Positions 34,397 to 37,505 of a DNA stretch of 37,505 nucleotides are shown piece after piece. Made by a program: the position numbers and the translations under genes. Location of the stretch: NCBI GenBank assembly GCA_902771095.1, contig CACXVH010000013.1, positions 1-37,505 on the forward strand, written 5' to 3'. The DNA comes from an uncultured Pseudomonadota bacterium. GTDB lineage: Bacteria; Pseudomonadota; Alphaproteobacteria; Rs-D84. Each line of letters opens with the position of its first letter. The first letter of the stretch is position 1. A model generated the notes under the pieces. That model made no database searches, had not been told where the DNA came from, and worked only from the letters and a program-made list of their open reading frames with translations.

Positions 34397-34723
34397 ATGA
34401 AAAAGAAAAATGAATTTTTTGATGTTATCAAAGATTGTAAAAAATTGATTCGCAAAGGTAATAAATCAATTCGTATGACACTTGAAAAACGCGAAAACGA
34501 ATATTACAACACAGAAATTATTTCAGTAAAAAGTAAAATAAGTGGCAAAGAAATTTTTACTTTGCGTGTCGAAACAGATCCTGTGAGTGCCGACTATAAG
34601 TTGTCTTGTGATAATAATAACTATATGCCAAAAACTTGGTGTCAAAACAGACAAATAAAATCTTTACGCAGAGTTGCTGAACGATATGCCATTAAACAAT
34701 ATAAAGCATATGTTCGCGGATAG
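34397..34723 (+). CDS. Small basic protein of unknown function
   Basis: The 108-residue product is rich in Lys, Arg and Asn, without a signal peptide or membrane segment. It has two Cys (SCDNNNY and KTWCQNR) and a basic C-terminal helix (IKSLRRVAERYAIKQYKAYVRG). AAAGGG lies about seven bases before the ATG. It ends 17 bases before recO and may be co-transcribed. Nucleic-acid binding is possible from charge, but the family is not recognised. Confidence 0.65.
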   Translation: MKKKNEFFDVIKDCKKLIRKGNKSIRMTLEKRENEYYNTEIISVKSKISGKEIFTLRVETDPVSADYKLSCDNNNYMPKTWCQNRQIKSLRRVAERYAIKQYKAYVRG

Positions 34724-34740
34724 GTTTGTATAATAAGAAT

Positions 34741-35388
34741 ATGCAAATTGAAACAATTGGTATCTTAATAAATATAAAACCGTTTTCAGAACGCGATAGC
34801 ATCGCGCATATTTTTACGCCTGACAATGGTGTTCTGGTTGGGTTGCTTCGTGGCGCAAATGTCGCACGAAAAAACAAACCGTTAATTGGACAATGTGGAA
34901 CTGTATCATGGAATGCGCGTCTTGATTCCCAATTGGGTGTGTTTCATTTTGAGGCAGAAAAAAATTTATCTGCCCCGCTTATATTTAATAATGATTTATT
35001 AAAGATAATGAATTCAACTTTTTCATTGATTTATGCTTTGTTGCCAGAACGCGAATCTTATGAACATTTGTATAATCGAACTTTTGATTTGTTGTTAAAT
35101 TTGCCGGGTGCGAATAATCCATATGATTCGTATTTGAAATGGGAAATTGATTTGTTGTGCGATTTGGGATATGCATTGGATTTAACAAAATGTTCTGGTT
35201 GTCAAAAAACAGAAAGTTTAATTTATTTATCACCAAAAACAGGGCGGGCGGTGTGCGCCAATTGTGGTGCGCCATATATGGATAAATTATATAAGTTGCC
35301 GATAAATTTAAATGTGACAAAACGCTTTCTCGACAATGTTTGTAAAATGCACGGAATTGAAATTCCGGTAAGCAGAAAAATGTTTTAA
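34741..35388 (+). CDS. recO: DNA repair protein RecO
   Basis: RecO anneals single-stranded DNA and loads RecA with RecR. The 215-residue product has the N-terminal OB-fold start (IETIGILINIKPFSERDSIA, then GVLVGLLRGAN), a helical middle, and a CxxC ... CxxC cluster (CSGCQ and CANCG) that could bind zinc, as in many RecO proteins. It is slightly shorter than usual. TATAAT ends six bases before the ATG and no Shine-Dalgarno is visible, so it may be leaderless. An in-frame TTG five codons upstream is less likely. Confidence 0.9.
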   Translation: MQIETIGILINIKPFSERDSIAHIFTPDNGVLVGLLRGANVARKNKPLIGQCGTVSWNARLDSQLGVFHFEAEKNLSAPLIFNNDLLKIMNSTFSLIYALLPERESYEHLYNRTFDLLLNLPGANNPYDSYLKWEIDLLCDLGYALDLTKCSGCQKTESLIYLSPKTGRAVCANCGAPYMDKLYKLPINLNVTKRFLDNVCKMHGIEIPVSRKMF

Positions 35389-35403
35389 TATATAATTTTT
35401 TTG

Positions 35404-35432
35404 TTGCATGGTGCGGTTTTTTTTTCTAATAT
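35404..35432 (+). promoter_or_regulatory. Promoter of the DsbA-like gene
   Basis: TTGCAT (35404-35409) and TAATAT (35427-35432) are 17 bases apart; the AAAGGAG ribosome site follows. The same TTGCAT hexamer stands before the 36401 lipoprotein gene. Confidence 0.5.
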
Positions 35433-35462
35433 CCCATTGTTCAACTAACAAAGGAGAAAATT

Positions 35463-36281
35463 ATGTTTTGGACAATCGTAACTGTAATTATCCTGTTGGC
35501 GGCAATTGCGCTGTATATGTTTGGTTGCAAACAAGACGGCAAGAAAGCGGCTGGGGATACAATCGCAAGCAAGGGTGTATCTGCAATCGCAATCGTATTG
35601 ATTGCTTTCTGTGTATGCCGTTTGTTCACACCTACATATTTGTTGCATACAAATCCTGCGATTTTGCAAGAAATGGTGCAAAACATGCAGGCACAACAAG
35701 AACAAGAAAAGAACAAAGTTGTTCGTAAATATGTTGCTAAACATGCAGACGAAATGATTGGGGGCGCTCCAATCGCGGGTAATGTAGATGCCAAGAAAAC
35801 TATTTTTTTGTGGTCTGATTATTCTTGCCCATACTGCCGTCGTGTTCATGCTGAATTGGCACGTGTTTTGGCAGATCGTGATGATGTTCGCCTTGTATTG
35901 AAAAACTTCTCTATTCACGGTGCATTATCTGATGCCCCAGCAAAAGCGGTTATCGCTGCTAAAATCCAAGACAATGCCAAAGCGGCAAAATTGGATCAAT
36001 TGTTGATGGCAAAAGAATATTACACTCAAGACGATATGAAAGACCAAGCAAAATTGCCAGAAAAAATTCATGCTAATGTTATGAAATTGGCAAAAGAAGC
36101 AGGTCTTGATACAAAACAATTGGAAAAAGACATGGAAGGCGATGTTGTAAAAGCAGAATTGCAAAATGTTCGTGAATTGGCACAACGTTTTGAAATCAGC
36201 GGAACACCATATTTAATCATTGGTGACAAAGCATTCCCTGGCGCAATTCCATATGCAAGAATTATCGAAGCTTTGAAATAA
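35463..36281 (+). CDS. DsbA-family thiol-disulfide oxidoreductase, membrane anchored
   Basis: The 272-residue product has two N-terminal hydrophobic segments (about 4-20 and 40-57), a helical linker (about 65-95), then a thioredoxin-fold domain starting IFLWSDYSCPYCRRVHAEL with the active site CPYC (C122, C125). The cis-Pro segment GTPYLIIGDKAFPG follows near the C-terminus. This matches the Com1-type periplasmic DsbA-like proteins of intracellular and gut alphaproteobacteria. It could form or isomerise disulfides in the Cys-rich secreted proteins of this window; that link is inference. Strong AAAGGAG site; own promoter and terminator. Confidence 0.9.
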   Translation: MFWTIVTVIILLAAIALYMFGCKQDGKKAAGDTIASKGVSAIAIVLIAFCVCRLFTPTYLLHTNPAILQEMVQNMQAQQEQEKNKVVRKYVAKHADEMIGGAPIAGNVDAKKTIFLWSDYSCPYCRRVHAELARVLADRDDVRLVLKNFSIHGALSDAPAKAVIAAKIQDNAKAAKLDQLLMAKEYYTQDDMKDQAKLPEKIHANVMKLAKEAGLDTKQLEKDMEGDVVKAELQNVRELAQRFEISGTPYLIIGDKAFPGAIPYARIIEALK

Positions 36282-36300
36282 TTCTTTGATAAAAAAATAT

Positions 36301-36330
36301 AAAAAACACCTGTGATTGCAGGTGTTTTTT
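36301..36330 (+). terminator. Terminator of the DsbA-like gene
   Basis: AAAAAACACCTG and CAGGTGTTTTTT pair across a six-base loop (36301-36330). Confidence 0.85.
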
Positions 36331-36331
36331 G

Positions 36332-36360
36332 TTGCATTCGAAATAAAAATAATCTAGCAT
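36332..36360 (+). promoter_or_regulatory. Promoter of the 36401 lipoprotein
   Basis: TTGCAT (36332-36337) and TAGCAT (36355-36360) are 17 bases apart, followed by an AAAAGGAG site. Confidence 0.45.
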
Positions 36361-36400
36361 ATTTTTTGAACAAGGTTTTCATAACAAAAGGAGAAATAAT

Positions 36401-36793
36401 ATGAAGAAACTTTTAACTTTGACATCTGTATTGGCTTTGGCCGCATGTGGTCAGGCCGTTAAATATCAAGAAACTGGTTTGTTGTGTGAAGATGCAAAAC
36501 ACAATGCTAAAAATGCAGAAATTACATTGGATGTGGCTGCAACAGATACAACTGCAAACATCGTTGTTAATGGTGAAAATATTGCTTTGACAGCAGAACC
36601 ACAACAAGAAGGTTCAAATATGATTACATATTATGGAACCAATGCCAACAATGAAAAAGTAAAATTAAATATTGTTTTGGCAACAGAAGAAGGTCAAGAA
36701 GTAAAATATATGTTGGGTGTAAATTCGGACGAAACAACATATGGCTGTGTTAAAAAAGTTGAAGAACCAGCGAAAGATGCTGCTGCAAAATAA
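36401..36793 (+). CDS. Small lipoprotein of unknown function
   Basis: The 130-residue product has a lipoprotein signal ending in LAAC (C16 acylated). The mature part is predicted beta-rich (EITLDVAAT, TANIVVNGENIALTAE, KVKLNIVLA, VKYMLGV) with two further Cys (LLCEDA and YGCVKK) that could form a disulfide, resembling MliC-type lysozyme inhibitors in size and pattern; that resemblance is weak. It ends in an Ala/Lys tail. A monocistronic unit with its own promoter and terminator. Confidence 0.75.
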   Translation: MKKLLTLTSVLALAACGQAVKYQETGLLCEDAKHNAKNAEITLDVAATDTTANIVVNGENIALTAEPQQEGSNMITYYGTNANNEKVKLNIVLATEEGQEVKYMLGVNSDETTYGCVKKVEEPAKDAAAK

Positions 36794-36813
36794 AAGTAAC
36801 TTGAAATAAAAAA

Positions 36814-36841
36814 CATCCGCCCGTTCGGGCGGTGTTTTTTT
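36814..36841. terminator. Bidirectional terminator
   Basis: CCGCCC (36817-36822) and GGGCGG (36827-36832), extended by AACA/TGTT pairs with one bulged T, followed by a T-run on the plus strand and preceded by an A-run for the minus-strand polA. Confidence 0.85.
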
Positions 36842-36849
36842 GTGAAATT

Positions 36850-36984
36850 TTACTTATCCCACACAGGGGAAATTATTGCTTCGGCGGTTAATGGAACGGA
36901 CAATTTTGTGACGGTTTCCATTGCTGTTTTGATTAAATCTGCAAAATGTTGTGCAGATTTTTCTTCACATTCAAATATGATTTC
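36850..36984 (-). CDS. polA: DNA polymerase I, C-terminal fragment cut at a sequence junction
   Basis: The minus strand reads EIIFECEEKSAQHFADLIKT then AMETVTKLSVPLTAEA and ends in VWDK before TAA. This is the extreme C-terminus of Pol I, after the HDE motif of the polymerase active site (HDExxFE). The H-D of that motif should lie just upstream, but the sequence there codes for Ala-Phe and similarity stops at about 36984. About 45 codons remain of some 900. The terminator at 36814 sits properly downstream, so the gene is native to this genome up to the junction. Confidence 0.8.
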   Translation of the reverse strand, partial: EIIFECEEKSAQHFADLIKTAMETVTKLSVPLTAEAIISPVWDK

Positions 36985-36985
36985 A
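36967..36985. other. Probable assembly junction (chimera point)
   Basis: Around ACATTCAAATATGATTTC the minus-strand polA frame ends and the plus-strand adhesin frame begins. Both frames read sensibly through this short stretch, so it may be a shared word of up to about 20 bases on which an assembler joined two genomes. Confidence 0.6.
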
Positions 36986-37505
36986 AAGGCTTTGCAGATT
37001 TCACTCCTGCCACATACATGTTCTCTGCAAAAGTCTATAAGGAGAATTATAAGATTACAGAATTCAATAACATGGTAAACATTGCAGATGGAGAGTTATT
37101 CATCTCAGTAGGCAATGTTGAAGGGGCTGTTGCAAGAAATGCAGAGTACACCGCCATTGTTAGAAATGCTATTGGAAATGGTGTTGGAGGAGTTCTTGTC
37201 GAGTTCTATGTAATTGATGATGGATTCTCTGTGTATGTCGGAAAGGCCACCACAGATGCTAATGGTATTGCAGTCCTGAACGCTGAAATTCCACAGATTT
37301 ATGGCGAAAACCCTCAAGTTTCAGCGGAAATCAATAATCCTGAGTATTATGAATCAACATCTGCATATGCAAGCTTGACCGCTTATTGGTTGACAGATAC
37401 TGTCATGTCAGTAAACTCAAAGGTTTATGCAGAGGGTGTTTTAGCCGTCTTAAAAGATAAATCAGGCAATATTCTTTTACCTTTATCAATTTTCGATAAA
37501 TTAAA
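36970..37505 (+). CDS. Ig-like adhesin repeat fragment, foreign to the rest (both ends missing)
   Basis: An open frame of about 178 codons runs off the right edge. It reads as tandem Ig-like beta-sandwich modules: SAKVYKENYKITEFNNMVNI ends one, AIVRNAIGNGVGGVLVEFYV ... KATTDANGIAVLNAEIP is a full unit with the TDANG turn of Big_1-like repeats, and EGVLAVLKDKSGNILLPLSI begins another. Such units are typical of adhesin-like proteins of Methanobrevibacter and relatives. Both Arg codons are AGA and none is CGN, unlike the neighbouring genes. It lacks a start and signal peptide here and most likely derives from another organism. Archaeal origin is inference. Confidence 0.6.

Noticed and set aside
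36842-37078. Plus-strand frame of 78 codons at 36842
   Set aside because: It runs antisense to the polA C-terminus and across the junction, and mixes two unrelated sources.
37105-37317. Minus-strand frame of 70 codons
   Set aside because: Antisense shadow of the Ig-like adhesin repeats.
36850-37505. Horizontal transfer of an adhesin into polA
   Set aside because: It would remove most of an important replication and repair gene and leave neither start codon nor signal peptide for the adhesin; a misassembly explains it better.

Overview
The window is a compact, AT-rich bacterial segment whose gene content is alphaproteobacterial-like: groEL/groES, HIT, DUF167, LOG, tilS, ftsH, prmC, eno, lptB/lptC, rho, a MotA/MotB-type pair, rpsF-rpsR-rplI, tpiA-grpE, a PpiD-like foldase, recO and a DsbA-like protein. 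Genes overlap or lie a few bases apart, and GC-rich hairpin terminators separate the transcription units. Together with many secreted proteins of unknown function and a bile-salt-hydrolase-like enzyme, this suggests a reduced-genome, gut-associated alphaproteobacterium, perhaps of the uncultured RF32/CAG-239 type. That assignment is inference and no marker search was run.

Layout. 1-5.4 kb: chaperonin genes (minus), then HIT-DUF167, LOG (minus) and tilS-ftsH-metallohydrolase. 5.4-9.2 kb: an unknown gene and prmC (minus), divergent from an M23 peptidase and a kinase-fold gene, then a small membrane protein. 9.2-11.7 kb: lptC-lptB-eno (minus). 11.8-16.4 kb: a secreted protein, an OmpA lipoprotein, a 47-residue ORF, rho, and an overlapping Rz/Rz1-like spanin pair. 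16.4-20.7 kb: a Cys-motif secreted protein, a frameshifted secreted protein and a proton-channel/OmpA pair. 20.8-22.2 kb: ribosomal genes with a long imperfect hairpin between rpsR and rplI. 22.3-26.6 kb: a three-gene minus-strand operon of large secreted proteins, two of which share the Cys motif. 26.7-31.5 kb: an ankyrin/degenerate-subtilase autotransporter and a choloylglycine-hydrolase-family enzyme. 31.6-36.8 kb: grpE, tpiA, ppiD, an unknown gene, recO, dsbA-like and a lipoprotein.

The last ~520 bases do not belong with the rest. The C-terminal codons of a minus-strand DNA polymerase I gene run to about 36984 and then switch abruptly to an Ig-like adhesin frame on the plus strand, with different codon use and resembling methanogen adhesin-like proteins. 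An assembly chimera is the simplest reading.

The most unusual biology lies in the cell envelope. Secreted proteins share a C-x6-C-x4-C-x6-C unit (genes at 16.4, 24.2 and 25.7 kb). There is a subtilase-fold autotransporter whose catalytic His and Ser appear to be replaced. An orphan spanin pair sits without phage neighbours. A secreted InlB-like protein is interrupted by a one-base deletion in its signal peptide and ends in a GC-rich 130-bp tract. No CRISPR array, tRNA, rRNA or transposase was seen. No gene-free stretch exceeds 300 bases.
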